A DNA stretch of 64,000 nt from Nothophaeocryptopus gaeumannii (lineage: Eukaryota > Ascomycota > Dothideomycetes > Mycosphaerellales > Mycosphaerellaceae). Both the position numbers and the translations under genes were made by a program. Shown in pieces: positions 12,415 to 23,228 of this stretch. A model generated the notes under the pieces. The model was given only the letters and a program-made list of their open reading frames with translations. It was not told where the DNA came from and ran no database searches. How positions within the stretch are numbered: position 1 is the stretch's first letter; each line of letters begins with the position of its first letter. The stretch covers positions 434,001-498,000 of the forward strand of contig JASISA010000026.1 in NCBI GenBank assembly GCA_031771865.1, written 5' to 3'.

Positions 12415-13254
12415 ATGGACTTCCAGTCCTGCGTGGCTTGTACGGCATCGATGCGTCCGCCGTCGCAGAGTGTCAATTCGACGCCCGAGGAAGACTTCAT
12501 CCTCCTGCATGGCGACCTGTTCGTGATCACCGCACAAGGACCATGCGAGCTTCGACAAGTCTACTACGAACAGCCTGTAGAACACCGGTCGCACTGTGCC
12601 CAGACTGCTCTTCGAGGTCTTAAGGCTGGCTACTTTTTTTGTCCCATCCCGGATGTCATGAAGATCGTACGAGACATGCACGCTTGGGTCACAGCCGGCA
12701 AAATTCCAGCCGGATCGAGCTTCACATCACACGACGTCCTCTCATGCGCGGACGCCATCCTCATGGCCGGTCCCGGTCGCGCAGCTGCCATGATCATCAA
12801 GTCCGTTGCTCCTAAGGCGATTGAGTCCAAGTTTGCGGCAGCGCACACCGCCTGCCACAAGTCCGGCTTCCCCTCGAGCTTCGCCAAGTTCACGATGTCG
12901 GCAGTCTCTATTCTACAACAGCTGGTGCCTGTCGTCCTCTCACGGCAAGAATATGCACGCTTCACCGAGAACGACACCGCGAGGTACGCACCGCAGACTG
13001 CTGTCTCCCTGATGGGCCAGCTGTGGTCCAGCTTACTAGCCACGCAACGTCCGTCCAACGACGCCGTCCTTCCCTTGCTAGAGGGGCTTGAGATCATGCT
13101 CACAGACAAGCTCTCGCCAGCCGTGAAGATCGAGTCCCTCTTCCTAGCATCCCTGCTTCGTCCGCAGCGTCAATACATCTGCGATTCTGTCCTCATCGAC
13201 AAGTTCTTTGCTGCACAGAAGATGCAATGGCACTGGTCTGCAAAGCGAGATTGA
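12415..13254 (+). CDS. Unknown protein, first frame of a probable frameshifted gene
   Basis: The ORF encodes 279 residues from the ATG at 12415. That ATG has a good context (CCAACATGG) and follows a CT-rich leader. The protein has an N-terminal Cys-x-x-Cys (SCVAC), a second part rich in aliphatic and Ala residues that looks helical and globular (residues about 75-260), and no signal peptide or membrane segment. It might carry a BTB-like or ligand-binding helical fold, but no motif is diagnostic. The stop at 13252-13254 is followed four bases later by a second ATG in another frame (13259-13642), whose product reads as a natural acidic/Ser-rich C-terminal extension. A one-base frameshift may have split one gene. 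Confidence 0.6.
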   Translation: MDFQSCVACTASMRPPSQSVNSTPEEDFILLHGDLFVITAQGPCELRQVYYEQPVEHRSHCAQTALRGLKAGYFFCPIPDVMKIVRDMHAWVTAGKIPAGSSFTSHDVLSCADAILMAGPGRAAAMIIKSVAPKAIESKFAAAHTACHKSGFPSSFAKFTMSAVSILQQLVPVVLSRQEYARFTENDTARYAPQTAVSLMGQLWSSLLATQRPSNDAVLPLLEGLEIMLTDKLSPAVKIESLFLASLLRPQRQYICDSVLIDKFFAAQKMQWHWSAKRD

Positions 13255-13258
13255 GCCT

Positions 13259-13642
13259 ATGTCACATTCTGAGCAAGCTCTCCCGCCAGCCTTTGAAGAC
13301 GCTTCCTTCAACCTCATTGGCTTTGACGGCGGATTGTTCGAGGTTGATTTCGCTGAGTGGCCACCTTCTCACGCATCAGCGAATCCAATGGACCAGCACC
13401 CGCCTCCAGCGACTAATAGTCATCTCTCCAGAAGTTCCAGTGACTACGGCTCTAGCAGCCAAGCTCTGACGTCCGGTCCAGCTACTCCTCAAGAGCTTGG
13501 AGACTTGCAGGCTGAGCCACAAGCAAGCGCCCCTTACCGCCGAGGGGGCACGAATGACTTCCTGCAGCAGTTGTTCGGCGACGAGTCCGACGGAGCCTGG
13601 ACCATACCAAATGTTGATCAGCAACATGAGCTTCGATATTGA
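13259..13642 (+). CDS. Acidic Ser/Pro-rich ORF directly downstream, probable C-terminal part of the preceding gene
   Basis: This is an open frame of 127 codons beginning MSHSEQALPP. The frame is already open upstream to about 13208, so it overlaps the end of the previous ORF. Hydrophobic/acidic blocks (ASFNLIGFDGG, FEVDFAEW, FLQQLFGDESDGAW) resemble short acidic activation-type or protein-docking segments embedded in Ser/Pro-rich disordered sequence. Independent translation would need reinitiation after a four-base gap, which is unusual in fungi. A sequencing or natural single-base frameshift linking it to 12415-13254 is more likely. I saw no splice pair of normal size that would join the two frames. 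Confidence 0.5.
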   Translation: MSHSEQALPPAFEDASFNLIGFDGGLFEVDFAEWPPSHASANPMDQHPPPATNSHLSRSSSDYGSSSQALTSGPATPQELGDLQAEPQASAPYRRGGTNDFLQQLFGDESDGAWTIPNVDQQHELRY

Positions 13643-15417
13643 TCCTAAATTCCTGGCTGCGCGTTCCGCTTTGCATGCAGAAGACAATGTGGAGGCGCGC
13701 TGGAGGCGCAATTGAGCCCGGCGATCGCGAAGGATGTTGCGAATTAGTGATCCAAAGTCACAGTCGAGCGGTGAGGTGATCAGACGGAATCAGGACGAAC
13801 AGAGTCAGGAGAAGGAGAAAAAGAGTCTCAGTTCGAAGTTACCGAAAGCACAAGTTGTGAGAAGCTGAGAACCGAGACTTGACTTTCTACGATTGACGTT
13901 TTGGTCTATGGGTGAGGTGAGAAGAGAACATCTCCCTGGAGTGTGCGTTTGCTGCGAGCGTTGCCGCATGCGGTAGCTTGAGCAGCACTCAAGCATCATT
14001 TCAAATTGATCAAACGAATTTTCATCTGCTGTGTGTTTTGCCCACATTCCGTCGAATTCACGTTCTGTAGGATGCTCAGAACGCATAGTCTCAATAGCCC
14101 AGAACTTCTCAGGTATGTTTCATCGCTCGTGCGACGGAGCTAGTCAAGATCTTCGTGCTGACGACTTTTGTAGCTCGCAAATATGAATCATATAAGAGTT
14201 CTGCATGCTTTTTAGAAGACTTGGATGTCTCTTTGAGCAACAAAGAGACGTAAGACGGCCTATGACTTGCATAAGAAGCCTGAAAAGACAAAGGAAATTT
14301 GCAAGAGACGTTGAAAAGTACAAGTTTTGGAAAGGGGTGTCTCTGTTCATTACTTACTTACATTAGCAACAAGTCTGGAGTCCGGCCGGGAAGACACAAC
14401 ATGATATTTTCGACGTCTTTCTCCTCAAGTATGTTGAGATCTGCGAGTGCTTCCGGGACGATGATTTGTCGAGCTTGCTCCGGAAGAGACGTCCATCGTG
14501 GAGATTGATCTTGAACTCCTCGAGGCTGTGTCTTCGACCCAGGATATCGCCAAGCTGGTTGATGAGCTTCATGTAGCCAGACCAGCTGGTTCAAATTAGG
14601 CCCTGCAGCGTGTTGTGGCCATTGTCCAAGATCTAGACGCAGTAATGCAGTGTCAATGTCGGACTGTCCAGGCACTGTTGAGATCTGCCGCCCTCTCTGC
14701 CACGACAATGTTGTCTCCAGACAGCGCGAAGGTGATGACGTTGGACAGGCCATGTTCAGCGAAGGTTTGATAAAGCTTCGCTCACGCCGGCGCTTGAATG
14801 TTCTTTGAGACCGCGCAGCGGCTCTGAATGAATAGCACGCCTTGGTGGTCCCGAGAGCAGCAGCTACATTACGGCGTCAGGGCTAGCAATGTGCTATCAT
14901 CCGAAAATGATGTGTATATACTAACAAAAGAGAGAACATAATGTTGGTGGTGTGTATATATAGCGATCCAAGAAGGGTACCAGAAGAACTATCAGGACGA
15001 TGATCATGCCGATATATTTACAGCTGCGCTCAGAATGGATCATCGTAAGCGGACAAAGGCCATTCCGGACATGCGCCTTTCCCCAAGGCATTGTTCTCTT
15101 TCAGCTTGGCAACGTGGGAACAGAGCCATTGAGTGAAGTCTTTGTCCTTCACTATGCCCGTTCTTCACATTTCCGACACACAACACCATGGCCTTCACCG
15201 AGATGGAGATACTATCGCCCAGCAGATCGCTGGGTCTGCTCTTCCATCTACATCCTCGATAACTTGAAACTGGACTCATCTGCTTTCGACTGACCATTCT
15301 CAGGTTGATTCAAAGCACGAGAAGCAGTGTCAACGTTCTCTTCGACGGGCAAATCAGTACACACAACTCAGGCCATATTCAACACATATCCAAAGAAGTG
15401 AAACTTGAGCGTTGAAG
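13643..15417. other. Intergenic stretch with possible gene remnants
   Basis: No intact gene was recognised. On the minus strand 14358-14753 two overlapping frames share a Leu-rich character (LDLGQWPQH, then KLINQLGDILG in the adjoining frame). This could be a decayed copy of a fungal F-box/Leu-rich gene, but similarity is not certain. The segment 14890-15010 is AT-rich, and the 15300-15417 leader precedes the gene at 15418. Confidence 0.35.
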
Positions 15418-16149
15418 ATGACGAAGCGCAGCTTCTTCGTCTCCCCACGCCTTGGGGCACATGAAGTCATCCTAGTCAATGAAGCGGACAAGCAGACCGA
15501 CCAGAACTACGATTTGAATGTCATCGAGCACCACGGCTTCGTCTTTGCCCACTGGAACGACTATCTCAAGCCGTGGGATCAGCCATCTGGCACGGTCCTG
15601 AAGGACCGGACGACACAAGAGCCATTCTTGTTTGAAAATCTGATCAACAGCAAGATCGCTCTTCAACGAGTGGGTGTGTGGGAGAAGAAATTCGATCAGG
15701 AGCAGGACGATGACTACGAGTATGTCAGCTATCCCCAGGACAAGTTCGTCGACTACCGCCGCTTCCTGGTGGCTGGGATCAAGAAGCAGTGTTTTGCGAA
15801 GATGAGCTCAGCTCCGGTCAAGCCATCCACAGTCGACTGGCATGCTCTGGTGAAGCGTGAGCCTGATAAACCGATCGATTTGGGTACAGTCGCGGAACTT
15901 GACTTCGATATGACGACGTACGGCAACACTGACGAGGATTTTGAGTTGATTGAGCACGAGGATGCTGCGGCTAGCACTGAGGAGGAGGTGATGCTTGATC
16001 TCCTCCGACCAGGTCGTCGGGCTTCGACGAGTGACCGTCGAGACAGCTTGGCTCTGTTCGTCAATTACGTCGCTCCGCAGGTTGATGAAGATGCAATGGA
16101 AGTGGAGGTGGATGCCGTGATGAGCGAATATTGTGTTGATAAGGTGTAA
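15418..16149 (+). CDS. Unknown 243-residue protein, member A of a tandem paralogous pair
   Basis: This is a single-exon ORF. The ATG at 15418 is the first in frame. Residues from about 45 to 145 align by eye with the gene starting at 16820. Both have Pro-Trp followed by a VLK(D/N)R-T/I-x-(Q/K)-PF block, then (V)W-(E/D)-(K/R)-K-(F/Y)-D, a tyrosine-rich Y-x-x-YP-(Q/K)-(D/E) segment and finally VDW(H/K)A. The C-terminal third is acidic with EEE and DD runs and differs from the paralogue. There is no signal peptide, membrane segment or known domain. Conserved Trp, Tyr and Asp suggest a small folded core. The family is unknown to me, probably lineage-restricted. Confidence 0.7.
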   Translation: MTKRSFFVSPRLGAHEVILVNEADKQTDQNYDLNVIEHHGFVFAHWNDYLKPWDQPSGTVLKDRTTQEPFLFENLINSKIALQRVGVWEKKFDQEQDDDYEYVSYPQDKFVDYRRFLVAGIKKQCFAKMSSAPVKPSTVDWHALVKREPDKPIDLGTVAELDFDMTTYGNTDEDFELIEHEDAAASTEEEVMLDLLRPGRRASTSDRRDSLALFVNYVAPQVDEDAMEVEVDAVMSEYCVDKV

Positions 16150-16819
16150 GAGGCTCAGTTTGAGATTGAAACGGTCATTTTGGCTTGAGTGACAGACGGC
16201 ACGCTGGGAGGGGAAGATCAGATTGAGATGTTTTACACTACCGGAGCTGGAGCTTTGGAGTTTGGCGTGGGAACCGAGGCTTCACGTTGAATGTAAATCC
16301 TTTTGACATGGACTTCTCTCGATGTACCTCATCAGAGATCCATTTCATGCAATCGACATTCGCCGTGGGAATAGTCACTAGCCCGGAGCATCAGACTTCA
16401 TGCCCTCAAGTATAGGTCTGGAGTTATAGATATTGTAGACATTGATTAACCTCCGTCTTTCTCATAAGCAGAAAGCTGGCAGATGATGGGTGATGGCAAT
16501 CTGCATCGGTCCCCACCCTCCATCACTCCCCTCTTGGAACCATAAGATCAAGCCTGTGAGTCATTTCTTTGTTCTTCTCAGCCATTTCAATTGATGCCCA
16601 CAACACAATGGCATTCATCCAGATCGTCAGAGTGAATCCCATCCCTGCCTCTCCATACTTTCCTGATCTTGTTTCCTCCCCCACCCACTCTTTCTCGGCT
16701 CTTCCTTCAAAAGCCTTTTGGCAAGACCTTGTATGAATGGCCAAAAGGTTTAAAGTCTCTTTGCAGTACTTGGGACTAGCGTGCAGTCGACAGTACTTCC
16801 AGCTCACACAGTTGTCATC

Positions 16820-17479
16820 ATGGATCCCTTCGCTGGCTTCTTCGACTCAACGAAGCAGAAGCAGAAACTGGCATTCGCACAGCCAACCAGTCCGAGCATC
16901 AACACCAACCCAATCCGAGCCAACGAGATGATCGTGATCTCTCCTGAAGCCATACTGACCATACCCGCATTGGAGCACGACGTAATCGACCACCGTCCCT
17001 TCACTAACAACCCTTGGAGTGACCAGCCTCAACCCTGGATGCCCAGAGTCAAAGTCCTGAAGAACCGAATCACGGGCAAGCCATTCCAGCTTGGTCATCC
17101 AGACGAACATATCATTGCTCGCCGTAGAGAGTGGGATAGGAAGTATGACCACGGGAATAATGTCGATTATACTGACTATCCAAAAGAAGACTACTTCATC
17201 AAGATGCATGAGATGGTTACTCATACACACAAGAGTTTGCTTACGGAGAAAGGTTGCGCTGCAATATCCCCATCGGACTTTGCAGCTGTTGACTGGAAAG
17301 CTCCGGCGTCGACCTTCATCGAAGATCCGGTAAGCCCGAGAAGCATCATGCCAAGTCTCCATTATCAAGGTGACACGCTCTCGGGGAACAGGGTCGATGA
17401 GATTTTCCACTTGGGGGCGAGCAGCGACTTCGATAGAACTAAGTTCGAAGATGACAGCACGAACCGAGTGCCAATGTAG
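16820..17479 (+). CDS. Unknown 219-residue protein, member B of the tandem paralogous pair
   Basis: This is a single-exon ORF from the ATG at 16820 (ATCATGG context). It shares with the 15418 gene the PW-D-QP segment, VLKNR...KPF (residue about 80), the W-D-R-K-Y-D block, the DYTDYPKE block and VDWKAP near residue 157. The N-terminal 50 residues differ, with a Ser/Asn/Pro-rich leader. The C-terminus is short and acidic. About 670 bp separate the two genes, and both are on the plus strand, so tandem duplication followed by divergence is likely. No function can be assigned. Both could be small intracellular proteins, because neither has a secretion signal. Confidence 0.7.
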   Translation: MDPFAGFFDSTKQKQKLAFAQPTSPSINTNPIRANEMIVISPEAILTIPALEHDVIDHRPFTNNPWSDQPQPWMPRVKVLKNRITGKPFQLGHPDEHIIARRREWDRKYDHGNNVDYTDYPKEDYFIKMHEMVTHTHKSLLTEKGCAAISPSDFAAVDWKAPASTFIEDPVSPRSIMPSLHYQGDTLSGNRVDEIFHLGASSDFDRTKFEDDSTNRVPM

Positions 17480-17678
17480 GACTAGCTGAGTGAATTGCTC
17501 GATCGGCTGGTTGCGTTTTCGCATGGTCGCTTTGGCTGTTGAACGGTATCAGGTTACTGATGAATTCGAGTTTCATAGCTTTGCGTTCGTGGCTTTGTTT
17601 TACCAAAGCTCGATGTTGAACAGAACAGTCTTGTTTAGTAAATGATGCAGCATTCGTTCTCCTGATGCCTCTCAATCC

Positions 17679-18710
17679 TCAAGAACTCCCGCTACTTTCC
17701 CCCCAAATCTCTCCCTTCCGAAAACACTCCGACTTTGACCACCTATCCCCCTTCTCCTGCTCCCTACTACAATCATGCCTCAACAAATTAAATCCATCAT
17801 GTTCCCAGCCATCTCTCCCCATCCCCTCGCCCTGCTTCCATTCCCCCGTCTCCATATCAAACTCCTCGTTCCCCTTCGGCGTATCTTTCCATATCTGGAA
17901 CGTCGAGATCTTGATCCGCGGGCACTCCCGGGTGTATGGCCTTTGACTGTTGGACTGGTGGGCCCAACGGTTTTCTTTCCGATGCACGTAAGGATCGAGA
18001 TTGGCGTCCATGCCGTTCAGGAAGTATTGTACTCGTGCAGTACAGCCTCTCACCAACCTCCCCTCTACCAAATCCCAGAGTAAACCAAGACGAATCGGCG
18101 ACATATCCGTCATCTGATCTTGATGACGCCAGCCGCGAACAACATCGGTGCCCCCTCGAGTGCGAGACATGATTTCCCATTCGGTATGTTCGTGATCGGT
18201 GTAGGAGATGCAGTGTTCGTCGATCCAGTCATGCCACCAATGTAAGCGAAGGATGGGAGGTTGTGAGACGTACATTTTTCGCCATGAGGCACCGTGGCGA
18301 GCGAATGCCTGTCGTCTGGGTACATCAAGAGTCATTCCGTCTTCCGCCCAGCGACCCTCGGAGAGACTAGAGTAGCGACATTCGCGGCCATCATGTAGTC
18401 TCTGCTCGACATCTTCCGGCGTCTCATCGTCTCCGGGCGGTGCAGCCAGAATCGGAGCGAAGATGTCTGCCAAGATCGGGTTGATCTCAGGCACAGTGTT
18501 CTCATCAGATTCTTGGAAGCTCCGAGCACGGAAGAACAAGTTCTCTTGAATTGTCTCGGTATTATTGATGATCTCGTTCCATCGTCGGCACACACGCTGG
18601 CAGTTGAGCAGGACCAATGGCGGCGCAGAGTGCAAGAATAGGTCGACCAACTCTGCAATGCCGAAGAAGCGGTCACAAGCCTCGAAGATTTGAGTATCAG
18701 AGGCACTCAT
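17679..18710 (-). CDS. F-box-like domain protein (fungal small F-box family)
   Basis: The ORF is 343 residues from the ATG at 18710 (MSASDTQIF). The first 55 residues follow the fungal F-box-like pattern: F-x-I-x-EL-(V/L)-D-L-F-L, then LL-x-x-QRVCRRW and residual (I)QENLFFRA. The family continuation is present too, with a NPILADIF block, a region with the motif SWRKMYVSQPP near residue 165, and W-x-x-W near residue 175. F-box proteins normally recruit substrates to SCF ubiquitin ligases through Skp1. In these fungal expansions that role is unproven. The start is chosen because the upstream in-frame extension lacks family similarity. Related members are at 26247, 27663 and 43699 in this window. 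Confidence 0.75.
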   Translation of the reverse strand: MSASDTQIFEACDRFFGIAELVDLFLHSAPPLVLLNCQRVCRRWNEIINNTETIQENLFFRARSFQESDENTVPEINPILADIFAPILAAPPGDDETPEDVEQRLHDGRECRYSSLSEGRWAEDGMTLDVPRRQAFARHGASWRKMYVSQPPILRLHWWHDWIDEHCISYTDHEHTEWEIMSRTRGGTDVVRGWRHQDQMTDMSPIRLGLLWDLVEGRLVRGCTARVQYFLNGMDANLDPYVHRKENRWAHQSNSQRPYTRECPRIKISTFQIWKDTPKGNEEFDMETGEWKQGEGMGRDGWEHDGFNLLRHDCSREQEKGDRWSKSECFRKGEIWGESSGSS

Positions 18711-19173
18711 TGTGATGGGCCGGCTGTAACAAGGCAGTCGGACTTTGAGAGTGATGTGTTTGAGCTGAGCTGTTGGCGAAGCTTTGTTCATGCAGTCTTC
18801 TTAGACCGAAGGATCAGGATTGGCACTAAGGCGCTGGAGCCTGATTATGTGGGGCCAATGTCGCTCGGTGCCTGAGAGGCGTTCGTCGAAATGGCCACTC
18901 ATTCGCGGAAGGTCCATTGCAGCACTCAGGTAGCCGTGGGAATTCTCCGCGTTGGTCTGGACTCTATAGGAATTCCCAGAATGTAGTTTCATGTCGTCTC
19001 GGACGGATCTACGCAAGTAGAAATTTCTTTAGAAAAGCGCACTGAACCATGTGCAGTTGTAACAAGTCTCCGAAGAGCCCCCTTGGTTCCAAACCCATCA
19101 TTCCTTCATCGAGCTTTTCTCTGTGCATTTGACAGCGCAAAACCTGTCACGGCCCACACAGCGCCGAGAGCGC

Positions 19174-21009
19174 TTACCGCGCGCCCCTCAGTTCCTCCTC
19201 AACCTCCTTAACAACAATCTCCCTCACCTGCTTCCAGTCCGCCTTGCTCTCAGTGATCCTCTTCTCCATCTTATCCAATCCAACGAATTGCTCCGGAAGC
19301 ACAGTTTCAAACGTAAAGCCCGGAACAGCTTGCAGCGCTAATTCGACAGCGTGCGAGAACTTGGCTGGGTGTGCAGTGGCAAGTGAGATGTGGTGCACAT
19401 CCCGTCCTTGCGTTGCCTTGACAGATCGCACAGAAGCAGCGACGCCGATTGCTGAGTGAGGATCCAGGATGTAATGACCATCGTGGATCATGCCGGTAGT
19501 CGCAGGCTTCACATCGCCGTTGGTAGCGCCGTTGATGTGCTTCGCTGCTGGAATTGACCAGCCGTAGACGTCCTTGAGAGTCTCAATGGTCTGCTTGTCG
19601 GAGACCCTCTCACTCTCGAAGTCCTGCTTTGCGGCTTCGAGAATCTCCTTCTCAACTCCAAATCCACCTTCCTTTTTCAAAACCTCAAGCCAGCCCTTCA
19701 CTAGTTCGCCAGCTTGCATCCGTCTTCGGTTGGTCTCCTCTACATTACTCGTCTGGAAAGCGAGATACCAGAGCAACCGCTCAAAGTTCGATGACACCAA
19801 GATGTCCATCGCCGGCGCATAAGTCATCTTCACGCCACTCGGATCAGCCTTGGCGCCGTCTTCTGGAAACCCTCCCCGAGCCTCAACACCATGCTTCGCC
19901 TGCTTCTCGTAATGACCCGTCTTCCAGAAACGGTGCAGGATGTCATTCTCGTTGGTAGCAATGACAAGCTTGTCGGAAGGCAGACCCATGCGCGTTGCAA
20001 AGTAGCCGGCCAGGATGTCGCCGAAATTACCGGTAGGGACGACAAAGCGGGCTGTGGGGTTGGTGGTTTGTGTTTGGCGGGCGAGAGAGAAGTAGGAGTG
20101 GACGTAGTAGGTGATCTGGGCGAGAATCCGGGCCCAGTTGATGCTGTTGACTGCGCCGAGCTTGTGTGTGGAGTTGAGCTCCTTGTCGGCGAAGAGCGTT
20201 TTGAGGATGTCCTGTGAAGTGTTAATTTTGGGTCGCCGGGCCGGTTTCCTAATTATAGTCAACATACCTGACAGTCGTCGAATGTGCCCTCTACAGCCAG
20301 ATTGTGCACATTCGCGTCAGTGACAGTAGTCATTTGCGCCTCTTGGATCGGGCTGACCTTGCCCTTTGGGTACATGATGAACACTGAGACATCCTTCTTG
20401 CCTCGCAGACCGTAGATGGCCGCTGAGCCAGTGTCTCCAGATGTTGCTCCAATGACAGTCAAATGCTCCCTGTGTTTTCCCTCTTTACCCCGGTTCCGCC
20501 TGACCAAGAAGTACTCAAACAGGTTGCCCACAAACTGCAATGCCACATCCTTGAATGCAAATGTCGGGCCGTGGAACAACTCCAGCAAGTGCAGATTCTT
20601 GCCCTGATCCAACGTCACCAAAGGTGTGATATCTGGGGCACGAAACGTCGCATAGCTCCTCTTGACGATGTCCTTCAAATCCTCTTTTGGTATCTCCTCC
20701 TCGGATATGTATAGGGAGAAGATCTCATATGCAAGCTCTTGAAAGGAGTAATCCCGCCATTTGGTTAGGAAATCGGATGGGAGCGTTGGGATCTCTTCGG
20801 GAATAAACAGTCCGCCGTCGGTCGCAAGGCCTTTGAGAACGGCCTCTTCGAAGGAGAGCTACACAGCATGCTTCTCAGCGTAAGCCCCAATGTTTACATA
20901 TATGCAGGTCGTTTCAGGGTGTAGAGCCATTGGGGATTGGTGGATAACATACGTCGTAACTCCCGCCTCTGGTACTCAGATACCGCTGAGAAGCGCTGTG
21001 GGCGACCAT
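19174..21009 (-). CDS. THR4: Threonine synthase (PLP-dependent), three exons
   Basis: Threonine synthase converts O-phosphohomoserine to threonine, the last step of threonine biosynthesis, in the cytosol. The exons are 20953-21009, 20268-20858 and 19174-20211, with introns opening GTATGT at both donors and closing TAG or CAG. All phases close to give about 561 residues. Exon 1 carries the N-terminal signature SQRYLSTRGG. Exon 2 carries LSFEEAVLKGLA, the PLP-lysine segment TFAFKD near residue 120 and the phosphate-loop-type GATSGDTGSAA. Exon 3 holds VPTGNFGDILAGY, NENDIL and the C-terminal domain. A TGAGTCT about 80 bp upstream of the ATG differs by one base from the Gcn4/CPC1 site, compatible with general amino-acid control but weak. 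The gene looks intact and is the clearest housekeeping gene in this part of the window. Confidence 0.95.
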
Positions 21010-22096
21010 CCTGTTCCACGAGTTGTACGGTCTCCAGGAAGAAACGGAGATGTCTGTCTTGCCGGTTGTATGTGCTTCGTCGGTATTATGAGTCTTTGGA
21101 GTGAGGTCCGAATCCGCCCGCAATGCTTCAACGAACTTTTCGTGGAGGGATCCTCTCGGCCAACCTTCCCAGCCGGCGCACGTGTGCTGCAAGCCTGAGG
21201 CACGTCTCTTGCTCCATTCTGATGGTCGGCCCATTCTTGACCTCACTTCATCGACAACACCACCATCACCGGCTCATCCTCATTGGGAGAACAGAGCCTC
21301 ATCTTATATCGCATCGGTTGTCTGCTTACACAATGCTTAGGTGCTGATAAACATGATGCGAGCTACGGCATGTGATGCTCCATCCGCTGCGGCGTTGCTG
21401 AGGCGGAATACCACGGAACTCAGGATCTACACGCTCGGATGCCACCGCCGCTGCGATATTATCCACCTGATTATGATGCCGGAATGCGACTTTCAATTGG
21501 CTCGTACTTCCCATGTCAGTTGAATGCAGGTTCAATTTTTATCAGCTCTCACTCGGCCGGAAATGCTGGGTCATCGTAGTTTTGAGCCTACGAGCACAGA
21601 GTGCGGCGTCCGCACTGAGAGGCCCTTACCGGCTACTGCTCTTCTGTGAGTGCTAGTCGGCTGTGTCTATTCCTTCTTCCACGAAATCAAAAGAAATCGG
21701 GTCATGGAAGTAACAGTTTATTGGCCACATTTCGAACTCGTCCCTCTCGACTCGTTCTACTCTACTGGCCATGCATCGAGAAAAGAAGAACCAGCCTGGC
21801 TCAAAACACCTCCAGCAGGATCTTCGTCTCGGATCCCGCTCGATGCCAAAGCAGTATGGCAGAATGCATCTCCCGCGGGGTTCTCTGCCTTGAGTCTCCA
21901 AAAAGTCCCAAACGCCATGCTGAAAGAAGAAACTTTCATCCCGAAATCACCGCCAACGCCTTGCTCAAAAAAGGGAAACTCCGTGACCCAAGGTACAGTA
22001 TTCGCCAACGAAGCCCTAGGCTTCTTACTAAGGCCTTTTCGCATCTTCTCGATCTTCCTTCTCTTCACCTCGCCTCATTGTGCTTGCTTAGTACAC

Positions 22097-23228
22097 CTAG
22101 TCGTAGCCATATGGGTACCCAGAACCACCACGGCTGTCAGAGATGGAAGGACGACGAGAACTCGATGATCCAGCGCCGCTGCCGCTGCGGCCAGACTGGG
22201 AGCGGCAGAGGACGCTAGAGGACGAAGAGAACGAGCTCCGAGGACGAGAAGCTCCAGATCGTGTTGGGCTAGACATGCGGCGCTCGATGTTGCGACCGCG
22301 GCAGGAAGCACGAGGGCTGCGTTCGTTCTGCAGAGATGTTAGTCAACATGGTCGAGTCTTTAAAGCAGCACTATGCCTGGTACTTACTTCATCGTCCCAG
22401 CCGACATGACAAGAGCCGCTACGGCTGCGGCTGCGCTCACGGGGCCGGCTTCGGCTGCGAGATCGACCACGCGAGACCTCCTGAACTAGGTCCGGCAGGT
22501 AAAGAGACGACATGGAGGATGCGTTGGAAGCCAGAGACGCTGGGCGGATGCCTAGTGGAGGATATGGTGACAGGCCACGAGAGGTGCGGTGCAGCTGCAG
22601 GCCTGGATAGTCCTGCTCGGAATACGCCTCGGTTGGAGCCAGCGAGCTAGCTCGAGAGGAGCCACGACGGGAAGAGGATCGATCGCGGAAGATCATCTTG
22701 CATCGAGGTGCGCTGCACGCGCTGAAGCCGCAAGTTGAGGTTGCTGCGCTCCTGATCATACGCAGTAGTCGCCAAGGAGCCCGAGCTAGGCTGACTGCGG
22801 ACTCGGGAGCTCGAGCGCGAACGATTGGAGGCGCCACATCGAGCATCCACCTTGTGAACGCTGTCGTGGCGAGAGCGAGACGAAGCATCCAAATGGCTGA
22901 TGCTTGGCAGCTCGTGAAGCGCATCACGACGGCCGCGAGGTCGGTGCTGCTCTCGGAGGTACCGGTCTTGAGAGCCATAATCGATATATCCAGCCGCAGT
23001 GCTCATGCTAGGGCCGCGTCCGCCGTACGGGTTGAGGGATGACGATGGGTAAGCCGCGCCGGCGCCCGTGCTTCCGTATTCACCGTATGGGTTGCGAGAG
23101 GACGAAGGGTAACCGGAGGGCATATAGGTGGCCGGCATGTCGTTCGGAAGCGTGTGGTAGATGCCACCGCCCGTGATATTGTGGCTGCGCATGGTGTGCG
23201 AGCGCGGGTGGCCGTGAGAAGAAGACAT
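22097..23228 (-). CDS. Arg/Ser-rich low-complexity protein, three exons
   Basis: The proposed CDS joins 22762-23228, 22388-22712 and 22097-22327. The first intron (49 bp, GTATGA...GCAG) is inferred because frame must change by one base there. The second (GTAAGTA...CTGCAG, 60 bp) is clear. Together they give 340 residues and a TAG at 22097. The N-terminus has Tyr/Gly/Ser-rich repeats around RNPYGEYGS and LNPYGGRG. The middle and end are packed with RS/SR dipeptides and Arg-Gly, and the protein ends YPYGYD. Composition resembles disordered RNA-binding or splicing-associated proteins, but no RRM is present. A role in RNA metabolism would be inference only. If the 49-bp intron is not real, a one-base frameshift is needed instead. 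Confidence 0.65.

Noticed and set aside
14358..14753. Leu-rich minus-strand frames suggestive of an F-box/Leu-rich relic
   Set aside because: Similarity to the family is too vague and the frames cannot be joined with confidence.
21646..22218. 190-codon plus-strand open frame
   Set aside because: It overlaps the real third exon of the Arg/Ser-rich gene on the other strand, whose codon bias and splice sites explain the openness.
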